Assembly: GCA_002989075.1 (NCBI GenBank)
Contig: PSQN01000001.1
Location: forward strand, 1,791,153 to 1,855,152
Reading direction: 5' to 3'
DNA length: 64,000 bases
Source of the DNA: Arthonia radiata
Lineage: Eukaryota > Ascomycota > Arthoniomycetes > Arthoniales > Arthoniaceae
Position 1 is the first letter of the stretch; each line of letters opens with the position of its first letter. Made by a program: the position numbers and the translations under genes. Of this stretch, positions 10,545 to 22,058 are shown one piece after another. The notes under the pieces were generated by a model, which saw nothing but the letters and a program-made list of their open reading frames with translations, had not been told where the DNA came from and made no database searches.

Positions 10545-13500
10545 TAATTTACATAAGAATTAGGATACGGACAGTAAATTATAGGAAGAGACAAAGAAAC
10601 GACAAATAAAATAGGAACAACAGAAACTATAAGACTAGAACAATAATAACCGCACAATTCCAAGGCAACAGGTACGAGACACCGTTGCACCACACAAAAT
10701 ACTATCCTAGACTGCGTGCTACAATAACGATTGCACGATTCACGAATTCGACAAGTCAGAATTAGGATAGTAGCCGAAAAAATCGATATCCCCGAAACAA
10801 GGCTCGACACAAGAACTAGGACTTACCTAAGAACGACCTAGGTTACCTTACCTAGAGACCTAAGGGAAATCTAAGGAAGAACAGACCGTAGAGGCTAAGT
10901 AAGATAGCAGCTACGATACGTTATAGGCAAGACAACGACTTGAAGACAAAAATATAGATTCTAATGGTACAAAATCCTTGCTCAAAGACAATATTAATTA
11001 GAAAGAACAAACCCTAATCCGTTGGGAAGGAATAATATAGAGACTTTATTAGTTAGCCTTCTACGAGGGGAAGTTAAGCGCTAATAAAGATATTAACGAC
11101 ATTCTAGGATATATTTACTTACGCCTACGACGACTAGTAGACTACCTTATTAGGGGTCTAGAATTACGTAGTTAGTACTAATATCTTTAACTAACAATAT
11201 ACAATCTACAGATACGATAGGTTTTAATTAGCGATAGTTACATAATTAAAACAAGGATCGTAAACAATAAACTAGACGTTATAATAAAAGTAGTACTAGA
11301 ACACTCTATACAGGCATTCTTATAGCAAATTAACTAACAATAGGTTTTAATACTTAGAATACTCTAGAACGTACACGATTAATAGGAAAAAGACTAGGCC
11401 GACTGCTTCGAGGGCAGTAGTACCGGCCCGTCCAACAGTTAGACTCTCTAGAAGTCTAGCTCTATATAAGCTTAGCTTTCTACAAAACATACCTATATAC
11501 TCAAGCAACAATAAACTATAGAAGCATTAAAATTATAATCGATTTAGACGCAATAGGCAACTTTATCTTAATATGCTACGTTAAGGAGTATTAAATATAA
11601 ATATAAAAGAAGAAATTACCCTACGTACTATCTAGATTTTAAGAGGCAGAGGAAAGAGTCGACTATAAGACTTTGCCAGTAGATATAACAATTGAGAACT
11701 ATTAGAAAGAAATTACTTATAATATTGTAGATATTAACTAGTACTACGCCGTACTAGGTATACCCTAATTATAACAATATAACCTAGAAGTAGATTAGAG
11801 AACTAAGAAACTCCTCTTTACTAGATACAAGCACTCTAAACAAGAGTCGTTCTGCGGAACGGATACTCTATAAGCTATTTTTAGTAGTAAAGATAAGGAG
11901 CGCGATAAAGAACTTATGTAGGTTAGTATCACTATACTTCGACATTTAGATATCTTATAAGAGAAGTCTAACGTAGTATCTCGTCTATAGCTAGCTATAC
12001 GTAAGTATAAATAAGAGACAACTGTACGCTAACGATTCTATACGACAACAAGTACTCAGTTAATTACTAAGATACCCAAGAAATACGATTAATTCCGATA
12101 TCTGTTTAAGAAAGCTAAGCCAGACTCGGCTCTCCCAGAATACAAACCGTAGGATTACACAATACCTTTACAAGAAGGTAAGACGCCAACATTCGGTCTA
12201 ATATACTCTCTGTTAGAAGCAGAGAATTAAGCGCTCCGCGACTATCTTAATAAAAACCTTAAGAAAGGATTTATCTAGAAATTAACATTACTAGCTAGAT
12301 ACTCGATACTCTTTGTACTAAAGAAAAATAGCAAACTACGACTTTACGTAGATTATAGATAATTAAATAGAGTAACTATTAAGAATTGATACCCTCTACC
12401 ATATATTAACGAGATTACAGACCGATTATATAACGCGCAATAGTTTACTAAGTTTAACCTACAAGGAGCTTATAACCTAATCTATATAAAGAAAGGCAAA
12501 GAATAGAAAACAGCCTTCTACACCAGACACAGACTTTTTGAGTATTGCGTTATACCTTTTAGACTAATAAACGTACTAGCATTATTTTAGAAACTAATTA
12601 ACAATACACTTAGTAATTACCTAGATATATTTATAACCGCTTATTTAGACGATATCCTAGTATACAGCCGTATACTAGAAGAATATAAAAAACATATTAA
12701 GAAGGTATTAGAAAGATTAGCGCGTACCGATTTACGAATCGATATCGAGAAAATATAGTTTTACCAACAATCCGTCGAATTTCTTAGATTTATAATTACC
12801 GAGCACGGTCTCTAAATAGAAGATTCAAAGATCTAATCTGTTCTAACCTAGCCTATACTAAAGAATACAAAACAATTGCAATAGTTTCTTAGTTTTGCTA
12901 ACTACTATAGGCGATAGATATCTAACTTTAGCCGAATTATAGCACCGCTGTCTCAACAGACAAAACAATCGATAGAATTCTCTTAGACGTAAAAAGAATA
13001 ATTAGTATTTAAAGAGCTTAAGGAAGCTTTTAAGATCGGGCCCGTACTAGCAATATTCGACTCTAACCTGCCGATTATTATAGAAATAGACGCGTTAGGC
13101 TATACGATTGGAGCATGTATAAGTTAAAACAATAAGGAAAGAAAGCTTAGACCAGTAGCTTTCTACTTAAGGAAGATATTACCTATAGAACAGAATTATA
13201 ATATCTACAATAAAGAGCTCTTAGCTATTATAGCAGTATTCGAGATATAGCGAGCTTACCTGGAAGGAGCAAACTATACAATTATAGTATATACGGACTA
13301 CAAGAACCTAACTTACTTTATAACAACAAAGAAACTTAACTACAGACAAGTTAGATAGTTAGAGACTATAGCTCTATACAACTTTATTATTACCTACAAA
13401 AAGGGTTTCGAGAACAATAGAGCCGACGCTCTAAGCCAACGTCTAGATTACCTCAATAACAAGAAACACGTCGAACACGCAATATTTTAAGAACACAATA

Positions 13501-14570
13501 ATAAGATTAGATACAATTAATTGGCTATAACAACCAAGTTTGTTATCGAACTAGACAGCCGAATCCTAGATATCTTGAACGACTCTAAAATCTATTAGGA
13601 AAACGAGAAACAACACCTAAAATTAACTAAGAATAATAAAGGCTATTACGAATTTTAAGGCAAAATCTATATTCCGAGGAATCTAATCCAATATATTATT
13701 AGTAACTTTCACAATAACCCAACAAGGGAACATAAGAGCATCGATAACACTATTAAAAAGATTACACGAACCTACTATATTCCGAGAATCTAACACTACG
13801 TCGAGAACTATATTCGAGAATATAATATATGCGCAAGAACCAAGCACCCGAGGTATTTACTATACGGTAAACTACAACTACTAGAGACACCCGAGAGACT
13901 ATAGCACACAGTCTTACTAAACTTTATTACTAAGTTACTAACTTCCAAGGATCTACTTATAGGAGTAGCCTACGACGCTATTCTAGTTATATGCGATAAA
14001 CTAACAAAGTACGCGTACTTTGTATCTTACAAGGAAGCTAGCAATTTAGAACAATTAGCATATATATTCCTTCGGATTATCCTAGCAAACTATAGTTAAC
14101 CACAAAGAATTGTCTTAGACAGAGACCAAAAATTTGTCTTGCAATTTTAGACATCCCTAATGCAATAACTAGGGACAAAACAAAAGATATCTACGTTATT
14201 TTATTTGTAAATAGACGGACAAACAGAACAGACGAATTAAACGTTAGAACAATATCTGTGAACATACATTAACTACCAGCAAAACGACTGGGTACAATTA
14301 CTATCAGTAGCGCAAGCAGTGCACAACGATACGAAGAACGATACAACCAAGACAACACCGTTCTATGCCTTGTACGGCTATTACCCTCTTTAGAGTAAAC
14401 AACTATAAAATACTACAGAAAACGACACTGCTACGCGAATAGCAACGAATATAAAAACCCTGTACCAGTAGTTAAAGGCAGACAGCGAGTTTATTAACAA
14501 ATAAACAAGAAAATAGTATAACAAGTTAAGAACTACCCTAAATACAGGCATAAAAGAGGGGGGAAGAGCT
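10545..14570 (+). pseudogene. Gypsy pol relic: protease, RT, RNase H, integrase
   Basis: Recognisable remnants in order: a protease-like region about 11.1-11.5 kb (weak), reverse transcriptase about 12.2-12.8 kb (LRLYVDYR block, YPLPYINEI, then AYLDDILVY), RNase H about 13.0-13.45 kb (FYLRK and [11 protein letters not shown]), and an integrase zinc-binding and core region about 13.65-14.45 kb. Broken throughout. Confidence 0.85.
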
Positions 14571-14573
14571 TAC

Positions 14574-14950
14574 TTGCTTATAAGAAATATAAAAACTATC
14601 AGACTAAGCAAGAAACTCGACTATACTAAGACAAAACCGTTTAAAATCTTACAGCAATTAGGACCTGTAATATTTAAACTCGAACTTCCGAAGACAATAA
14701 GAATACATCCTATATTCTACGTAGCGCTATTAAAACTAGCCTATTTCCGAGAAGCAGAACGACCCAACCCAGAAATCCTTTCTAACAATTAAGAACCTAA
14801 GTATAAGGTCGAAATAGTTCGAGCTTATAGATAACACCGAGGTAAACGACAGTATCTTATAAAGTAGAAAGAATATTCTAAACACAAAAATTAATAGGAA
14901 CCGGAATAAAACCTAACCAACTATAAAGACACTATTTAACGATATTGGAA
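14574..14950 (+). pseudogene. Gypsy integrase tail and chromodomain relic
   Basis: A surviving 72-codon frame at 14574-14792 carries the typical integrase C-terminal block (KLELPKTIRIHPIFYVALLK). The bases after it read as a degraded chromodomain. In chromoviruses this domain steers integration to marked heterochromatin. Confidence 0.75.
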
Positions 14951-15199
14951 CTAGAATATTAATCGATCGTAGCAACACTAACACCCTAATTTACTATCTA
15001 ATATACCTTACCGGCACCTAGGTTACTTACAAACGAACTAGCCTACTATATTAGTAGCCTACTACCTAACTCCGGGAACGGATTATTACAAAAATTTACG
15101 CTTAGCCTACTCGACACATTTACGATATTACTACCGGACATAGCCGCTAACTATTCTTCTTTAAACAATGTGTTATTCTAATTTATTTTGTTCTGCGTC

Positions 15200-15640
15200 T
15201 AGATACGCAATCTTTTGAGCTCCTTCTCTGAATCTACAACCGCCGCTTTAGCAACTTCGCGCTACCTTTTCGCCGCACAAACAACTTCCTTCTCTTCCGC
15301 CAAACGCTTACGTTGCTTCTAAAGGGCATCCAACACCCGCAAGTACTAAGAACGGATACTCTAAGCTAAAATAAGTTAAACTAACACAAAAAACAAACGT
15401 AAGATAGGAACTAACTATCTTTCAACGACGAGCGAACGTTATACGACTTCTTGTTACGAGTATACATAAAACATAATACCTTCCCAGACTTTAGAATACA
15501 CTTCTTACCTAGGTAAGAGCAATAGGAACACAGAGGCATCTCTTGACTATAAACTTTAGTAAGAACGGTATTAATTTCGAGCGCTTTGTTAGCGTTAGGA
15601 GCTTTCTTAACTTTAAATATAACAACTTATAGAACTAGAC
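15200..15640 (-). pseudogene. Antisense Cys-rich coding-like relic in the Gypsy 3' region
   Basis: On the minus strand between chromodomain and 3' LTR there is a coding-like block. It starts with a cysteine cluster at about 15541-15430 (LCSYCSYLGKKC, then a further Cys and an Arg/Lys/Ser run), followed about 15330-15200 by a Lys/Arg/Glu-rich stretch that could be a coiled coil. I recall similar antisense CxxC frames in other fungal Gypsy elements, but this is memory and not a search. Function unknown; broken like the rest of the element. Confidence 0.5.
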
Positions 15641-15713
15641 CTACTACAGGGCAACAACGAGGTTTTAATGTCTCTAGGGCCGTTAAGGACAACTAGCCTT
15701 AAAGAGGGGACCT

Positions 15714-16165
15714 TGTATTACGATCTTACTACATTAGGCTAATACAAGGCTAAGCGCAGCTAACCTTATTAAAGCATTATACAGTATATCCGATAACTCT
15801 AATATAGCGACGTCGGCAACGTTGCTATATCGCAATAGGATCCCGACTACGCGACAAAGAGACTATTAGGACTGTTAAATATAGAGAAACATACCTATAT
15901 ACCTTAGACTATATAGCTAGACTAATAACTAACCTTAAGATAAACTTTAGTCTATTAACTTAATATCTAAATATAAGTTTCTTAACTATATTTAGATAAC
16001 GTACTTTACCTTCTATCTATCTTAGTTAAGCTCCTCTCACCTTCTGTAATCTGTCTTGCCTCTCCTATCTTTTAGTCTCTAGCACACGAGACACCTACTA
16101 CTAAGGTCGATAAGCATACAAGGCAAGTGAGCCTTAGTTTGGTCCTCTCAGCGACCGGTGTTACA
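15714..16165 (+). repeat. Gypsy 3' LTR
   Basis: About 452 bp, aligns to 9070-9519 over its full length. The 10-bp inverted repeat recurs at 15804-15828 with one mismatch. The following TTATT is the right target-site copy. Confidence 0.9.
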
Positions 16166-19100
16166 TTATTGTTAAGACTTACTCTACTGCATAAGAAATT
16201 TAGAACTATATAAACTAACAATATAAAGTCTCTTCTTTATTTAAGATATTTAAACTTATCGACTAGCTCCTAAGTATTATGCTTAAGGGCTTAAAGAGCC
16301 TAAAAGACTATATTAACCGCTTTCTTAAGTATAGAGAAGAACTCTATACCCTAGACAAGGATAATTAGGTATACCTAGATCTTTATAATAGTGTCTTATT
16401 TCTATAGAGATTGAAGACCGAGATAAGGATAAACGAAGTAATTAGGGAGCTACGTTTTATAGAGCTAGTACCTATAATTTATTACGTTATTAATAGGATT
16501 CGAGCTGAGTATCAGTATAAGGGGATCTCAATAATAAAAAATAAGAGGCTAGGGCTCTCTATAGCTAAGTCTTAAGACAATCTTATTGCTACTAACGATC
16601 TACTAGCTGCTATAGGCGTTCAGAGCGAAAAGAAGAAAAAGAAGAGTAATACTTACTTAGGTAGATGCGACTTGTATCTAGAAGCCGGGTATCGAAACGA
16701 TAAATGCTATAAACAGTACTCTGAGCTGCTTACTAAGCTTAAGAAGAAGAAGGCTAATAAGACTAAGTTCTTTAAGATAGTAGGCGTAGCTATTGCTATA
16801 TTATCTACAATTATACTACTAACGGTGGCGATAACGTTTAATAAGCTCTTCTACAATAAGATATAGATGTACGATATCGATACTACTATCTATATTTATA
16901 CAAACCTTAACGCCTTTGTTACTATTAGGAAACTTAAGAAACTAAAGTAAATAAAAGTAGCAGACAAACTCGTATTTACTACCTAGTATAGAGATATAAT
17001 CTTAAATCTTAAGCTCGCTAATAGCAGTAGCAACGTTTTCCGCCTACTAGACGTTTTATTTATTTCTTTTAGCTCAATTAACATTATTTTAGCTTAAAAG
17101 CTAAAGAAATTTTATAGTTTATACCTTGATTACTAAAATAATCAACTTATAGTAGGAAACAAACTATATACCAAGCTTATTATTATCGACGACCTTCTCT
17201 TTGTTATCCCTATCGGCGTTAAGCAGCCAATTTGGGCTAGAACTGCTGCACCGGCCGTACTAACGACGTCTCTTATATTGAAGCTAATTTATAAGCGTCT
17301 TAGGTATTCAGAGATATTTATTATAAGGATGATTAATAAGCGGTATAATAAGCTTACTGGCTTGCTAGATATTTCTTAGTATAAGACTTGTTATATATTT
17401 AAATTCTAAAGAGCACAATTTAAAACTTTAGAACGCTTTAAGTGGCTAATGTAGCGTCTTTACGCAAATATAATTAGCTAAGTAACGTTTATCAACAATA
17501 ACAATCTTCCTTAGAGGGCTAGTAAGTATACTATTATTGTTACTAATAATTATACCTAGCGTAGGTAGTTAATAACGTTCTTATCGAAGGACTATATTAC
17601 TAAGGGAGTTATTAACTTATTTAATTACCTCTATAATTACTATTCGAATTAACGTATTTCCGAGTTCTATACTAATAGTAGTACTAAGTTTAATTTAGTT
17701 ATTAAGAAGGCTTCTAAGCTAGGAATTTAGGCTAGAATATCTGCTCTATATACCTTTAAGGAAAATAAATTAGTAGAGTCGTTCAATAAGGTCGTCCTTA
17801 TTAAAGCTAGAAGTATAATAATTAATAGTAGCATACCTAGTCGGCTCTAGCTAGATATACTGTTCTACGCTACTTATATATTAAATAGAATTCTGTTTGA
17901 TAAGGAGGATAGATATTTCCTGTAGATTTTTAATAACCCTAAGGATAAAACTCTAGAGACTCTTAGCCTAAGTTATTTACGTTAGTTTAGCTACTTAGCT
18001 TACTTACATTTATCTATATAAATATGTACAAAGAGCTAGAAGTTTATATCTAGGGCGAGAAAGCTTCTATTTGTAAGCTTCGTCGTTAATACTATTTATA
18101 CCTACTAAATTGTCGATTTAGTCGACTTTAAGACTTATTAAAGTCTATACGCTATGTTTAATAAGTTAGCAGTGTTTAAGGATTGCCTATAGTCGTTTAA
18201 CTACGTCGGTAATAACCTTAAGACCTTGCTTGAGTTTAATATTCCTAAGTATACGCTTAGCGGCGAACTTAGCGGCGACAATATTGTACCTTATACAACC
18301 CCTAAAGCTCTAAAAATAAGTAGGAGCGAGCTTTTAGAACTAGAACGTTCTCTTATACTATCTCCTAAAGTTTCTAAACAGAATAATTTTTTATATAAAA
18401 GTCGTTAAACTATCTCTAATAGTAACTTCTTCGAGGGCGACGACCAGCTAACCAGTAACGAAGGCGACAATAACGCCCCCTTCGGATATAAAGTCGATAA
18501 CGGAGAACAGCCTTACTAAGAAACTAAAGCCGTATCTCTAGAAATTTAAGCTTAGCGTTGCTCTGGACGAACTATAGTTCGGCGTAACTACAATAAAATA
18601 AGTAAAACTAGCTTGCCTGAATCCGCTTTATACGTGTTTTCTGTGGCAAAAACAAACAAACTGTTTCTTAATTCTATAAGCTATAAAGAAGCTATAAGCA
18701 GAGTAGATGCTCTTTGCTAAGACTCTGTAGCGAGAGCCGAACTTAAGCAGCTCTACGATACCAATACCGTTACTAGGTACCAAGTATCGAGTCTTCTAGC
18801 TAGCTTAAAGTTAATCTCTAGTACGCTGATATTTAAACTAAAATACTATTTAAATAGGATAATCGATAAATATAAGGTACAGCTAGTTGCCCGCGGATTT
18901 AAACAACGGTACGGAATCGATTATTGAGATACTATAGCCTCTACTATAAGCGCCCCCGTAGTTCGAGTACTTCTTACTATCGCTGTATAGCTCGATTAGA
19001 TCTTTATACAGGTAAATATTGTAGATACTTATCTAAATAGCGTCTTAAATTATAGAAAACCTCTCTACATAAAGCTCTTAAAAGGCCTTAAAGAAGAAAA

Positions 19101-20200
19101 AGTAGTTTTACGCGTTTAGAACTTATTATATAGCCTCAAATAGTTTACAATACTGTAGCAAGATAATTTTAAAGAAACAATAAAGAAACTTAGCTTTACT
19201 AGCCTATACTTAAAGATTTGTCTGTACGTCAATAAGAACTATATATGCCTAGTACTTATCTACATCGATAATATTAAGATTACTGACTCCGATACTAAAG
19301 CAATTTATAAATTAAAGAGGAATCTCGAAAAGAAATATAAAATTAAAGAGATTAACTAAACTACTAGCTCTTTTTTAGGGCTAATTATTAAATAATTGCT
19401 GTAAGGACTTATCGTTTCTTAGCTATAGTATATTAATAAGCTGCTACGTAATTTTAGTATAAATAAGTATAATAAAATAAAGTTCTTTAGAAACGTTTAG
19501 CTTAAAGCTCGTACCGTAGGCTAGGCGTCTCTAATAGAGGTAACTCTATATATATTAGCTATAGAATTTCTATAGTACCTTGCTACTTAGACTCAGCTAA
19601 ATATAGTTAATTAAACTAATATATATACAAGGTTTAATTATAATCTTAGCTATATACACTAAAAGACGGTTAAACGCCTATTTTAATACTTTAAGGGTAT
19701 ACGCTACCTCGGCCTACTCTTTACTAAGTACAACTACCTTACCGTCGACGCTTATAGCAACGTAGACTACGCCAGAGACCTAAATAACTGTAAGTCTATA
19801 AGCGGCTCTGTTATTAAGATAAGTAGAAGTCTCGTTGTATAGCGTAGCAGACTTTAAAATAAAGCGGTGTTTTTAACTACCGAAGCTAAGTATTATATCC
19901 TCGTTAAGGCGACTTAAGACGTTTTATAGTTAAATAACTTACTTAAGGAACTTTACTTTACTGGCGCCGTTTAATTATCTATTATAATTTATAAGAATAG
20001 TAATAGAGTAATTAACCTTGCTACTAACTATATAAACTATAAGCGGTTTAAGTATATAAATCTCGCTAATTATATTTATAAGTAGTTAGTCGAAAACAGT
20101 TCGATTAAGGTTCAGAAGATTGATATTATCGAGCAAGCTGTAGATAGCTTAATAAAGCCTCTCTTACTATCAATATAGCAGGGCTTTATTTAACAATTAG
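16166..20200 (+). pseudogene. Copia gag-pol relic right of the Gypsy insertion
   Basis: Plus-strand remnants in Copia order: gag end about 16.2-16.75 kb with a knuckle-like Cys-rich segment near 16670, protease-like region about 16.9-17.15 kb, integrase about 17.25-18.0 kb, reverse transcriptase about 18.85-19.45 kb (VQLVARGFKQRYGIDY is clear at 18880-18930), RNase H about 19.75-20.15 kb. Broken throughout. Confidence 0.85.
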
Positions 20201-20328
20201 GTCTCTGAACTTAGCTACACAAGGTATACAGTTCTTTTGTTACCTACACGCCTAGATAGGCTAGCTCCTTTGTTACAAAAACGGGTTTTTGGCTTGTTAT
20301 TACCTACGCTGGTGATCCTAAGGGGGTG

Positions 20329-20514
20329 TGTTATGTGTAGGATCGGCCAGTTCAGATAAGTATGCTAAGACACGGGATGCTCAGTAGGGAATTGCCTAAA
20401 TAGGCATATACTGTAGTTACGTGATGGACGCGCACACACTTTGCCGCTCATCACCATGTATCCTAGACCTCTCCCTCATGCAGTCCGGAATTAATAATTG
20501 TCCAAACCTCAACA
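20329..20514 (+). repeat. Copia 3' LTR
   Basis: 186 bp, TGTTATG...CAACA, preceded by a purine tract and followed by ACTTG at 20515-20519. Confidence 0.93.
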
Positions 20515-20519
20515 ACTTG
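20515..20519. repeat. Target-site duplication ACTTG, right copy
   Basis: Exact match to 8148-8152. Confidence 0.9.
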
Positions 20520-20733
20520 GCTTAGACAGGTACACAATACGTGAGCTTGGGGAAGAGCGCCTGCGGAAAAGTATGATGAGCACTCGGAAGACTGTGCTGT
20601 AACTGTTTGGTAATAGCAGCGACGTCCCACGTTTTGTTCAGCCTCGTCGGAAATACGTGTGGACGCATCCGCCCAGCAAAGTGAGTTCAATAATGTCTGC
20701 TCTTCGCTACGTGCGCCATGTTCTTGCTCATGG

Positions 20734-21490
20734 CTAATCGTCCACCGGGTATGTCGTTTCACCGCATCGCATACAAACGACATAGCCGCAATATGTCTCG
20801 CTCCATGTTTTGATATCAAAAGGTAGACCATACCGCGTGTCACATCCCTGGCACGTTACCGACTTCATTCCGCTCTTGTCCTTCAGGTATTGGCATGCAA
20901 TATCAGTGGCAAACCCGTGGTTCTTCTCTAGCAGGGAGGCCATCGACGGCCACCTGTTCAGCAAACCCTTCGCGTAATTGCCGGTGGCGCTCACCACAAG
21001 ATCACGGAGATCCCTATCCGAGCTCGGCGTCCCGTTCTGGGCTTCTTTAGCAACATTGACGTATGTATTGTACGGTATTTTCTGATCTGACAGCATCAGA
21101 GGTGTGATGTGGGAGAGTGCGCTCGCTTTCAGCTTCGGAAGTTCGTAAAATTCGCCGGCACTGTATATTTTCGCATGATAGGCGGCCAGAGCGTAGCCAT
21201 GAGGCATGCTGTCGGTGTAGGGCAGGTCGTAGAGGTGGCGCAGAACGCCTTCGATCACATCCCGGTCGGCTTCGTTGATGGTGATGATCCCGCTGTTGGC
21301 TTCCTAATGAAGTCCTCATAAATCTCTACATTGCCGACAAGGCGACCACACCAGACATACCACGAACTTCTTGTTGGTGACAGCCTTTGCAAAAAAGCCG
21401 CCTTGTAGTTGAAGGACTAGCTTATGGACCTTGTACGCTTTGTTTGCGCATTTGACCTCCACGTCGGCGAAGTCCTTCTGTTGCCAGAGT
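20734..21490 (-). CDS. BTB/POZ protein A with C-terminal Cys-rich domain
   Basis: Two exons are firm: 21490-21361 and 21303-20734, with a 57-bp GT-AG intron in phase. Exon one holds the first half of a BTB fold (DFADVEVKC, YKVHKLVLQLQGGFFAKA); exon two holds the second half (DVIEGVLRHLYDLPY, HAKIYSAGEFYELPKLK). BTB domains dimerise and often recruit Cul3 or chromatin partners. The C-terminus adds CQGCDTRYG and, 18 residues on, CGYVVCMRC, a possible zinc ribbon. The exon at 21490 begins with one base of a split codon, so a short upstream exon with the ATG is missing from this model; the copy next door has such an exon, but I could not place it here. The stop lies 214 bp from the Copia element. 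Confidence 0.75.
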
Positions 21491-22058
21491 CTAGCCCATT
21501 TTGTTAACTAACGGCTACTGTTACAAGGAGCATCCGTTCATACTTTTGCAAACCTTCGCTACCACCGTAGAAGAGCTTGGTCTCAGACCCTGCCATGTTG
21601 CTGGAACTGAGGATTGGACGCTATTCCGGAGTGGTTGTCGGGATTTTCGGTCAGAGGGCGCACATCCGACTGTGCTGAAGGCTGACAAGGAGAGCCTCAT
21701 TGTTGGGTAAGATCGAAATTTGCTCGGTGGGAGCAAACGCGCAGCAGGCAGCAGTGGAAAGAAAGGTTGACACGTGCCTCACCTGATGCCCAGTTACCAC
21801 TTGCGTTGAACCACTTCGGTTCCGCTTGCCTGCTCGGGACTTGTTGACGGGCAAGTGATGTGGGAGAGTGTGCCGTGAGGCCTGCGTTTCATTCATCTCT
21901 GTGCGCTGAAAACATTTCTAAGGCCATTTACCATCTCCCGCTGTATCTGCTATGTCTGCTCCGAACTTTGTGACGCTGGTCTCTCACTTCATGGCGGCAG
22001 TATAGACTTCCTATGCACCACTTCGAATTTCTGCAACTGCAAGGATTTCCCGGAGTCC
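21491..22058. other. Stretch between BTB genes A and B
   Basis: Must hold the promoter and probably a short first exon of gene A. Minus frames at 21521-21736 and 21651-21896 have no recognisable domain; either could contribute that exon, but no donor gave a convincing phase and intron length. CACGTG occurs near 21766. Confidence 0.4.

Larger units (their letters stand above)
9070..16165 (+). mobile_element. Gypsy chromovirus nested in the Copia element, dead
   Basis: An end-to-end Ty3/Gypsy element of about 7.1 kb in the same orientation as its host. It has about 450-bp LTRs, gag with a CCHC knuckle, protease, reverse transcriptase, RNase H, integrase, a chromodomain-like tail, an unusual 3' region with an antisense relic, and a purine-rich tract (AAAGAGGGGACC) ahead of the 3' LTR. 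Reverse transcriptase before integrase plus the chromodomain place it in the chromoviruses, the main fungal Gypsy lineage. The LTRs differ at roughly 50 of 450 positions by eye, all transitions apart from a 2-bp length difference at the edge. The frames are broken in dozens of places and it looks fully inactive. It entered the Copia gag region, so it is the younger of the two. Confidence 0.92.
8153..20514 (+). mobile_element. Copia LTR retrotransposon, dead, split by a Gypsy element
   Basis: A complete but dead Ty1/Copia element. The 186-bp LTRs run TGTTATG...CTCAACA and are flanked by the ACTTG duplication. Removing the nested Gypsy (9070-16165) and one copy of its target duplication leaves about 5.26 kb, normal for Copia. 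Order on the plus strand is 5' LTR, primer-binding site, gag, interruption, rest of gag, protease, integrase, reverse transcriptase, RNase H, polypurine tract (AAGGGGGTG at 20321-20328), 3' LTR. Integrase before reverse transcriptase identifies Copia. The coding part is broken in dozens of places by RIP-type change. The LTRs differ at about 10 of 186 positions, all transitions; because RIP acts in bursts this is not a clock. It must be older than the Gypsy element inside it. Confidence 0.93.

Noticed and set aside
20463-20843. 126-codon minus frame next to the Copia 3' LTR
   Set aside because: Overlaps the LTR and BTB gene A in another frame.
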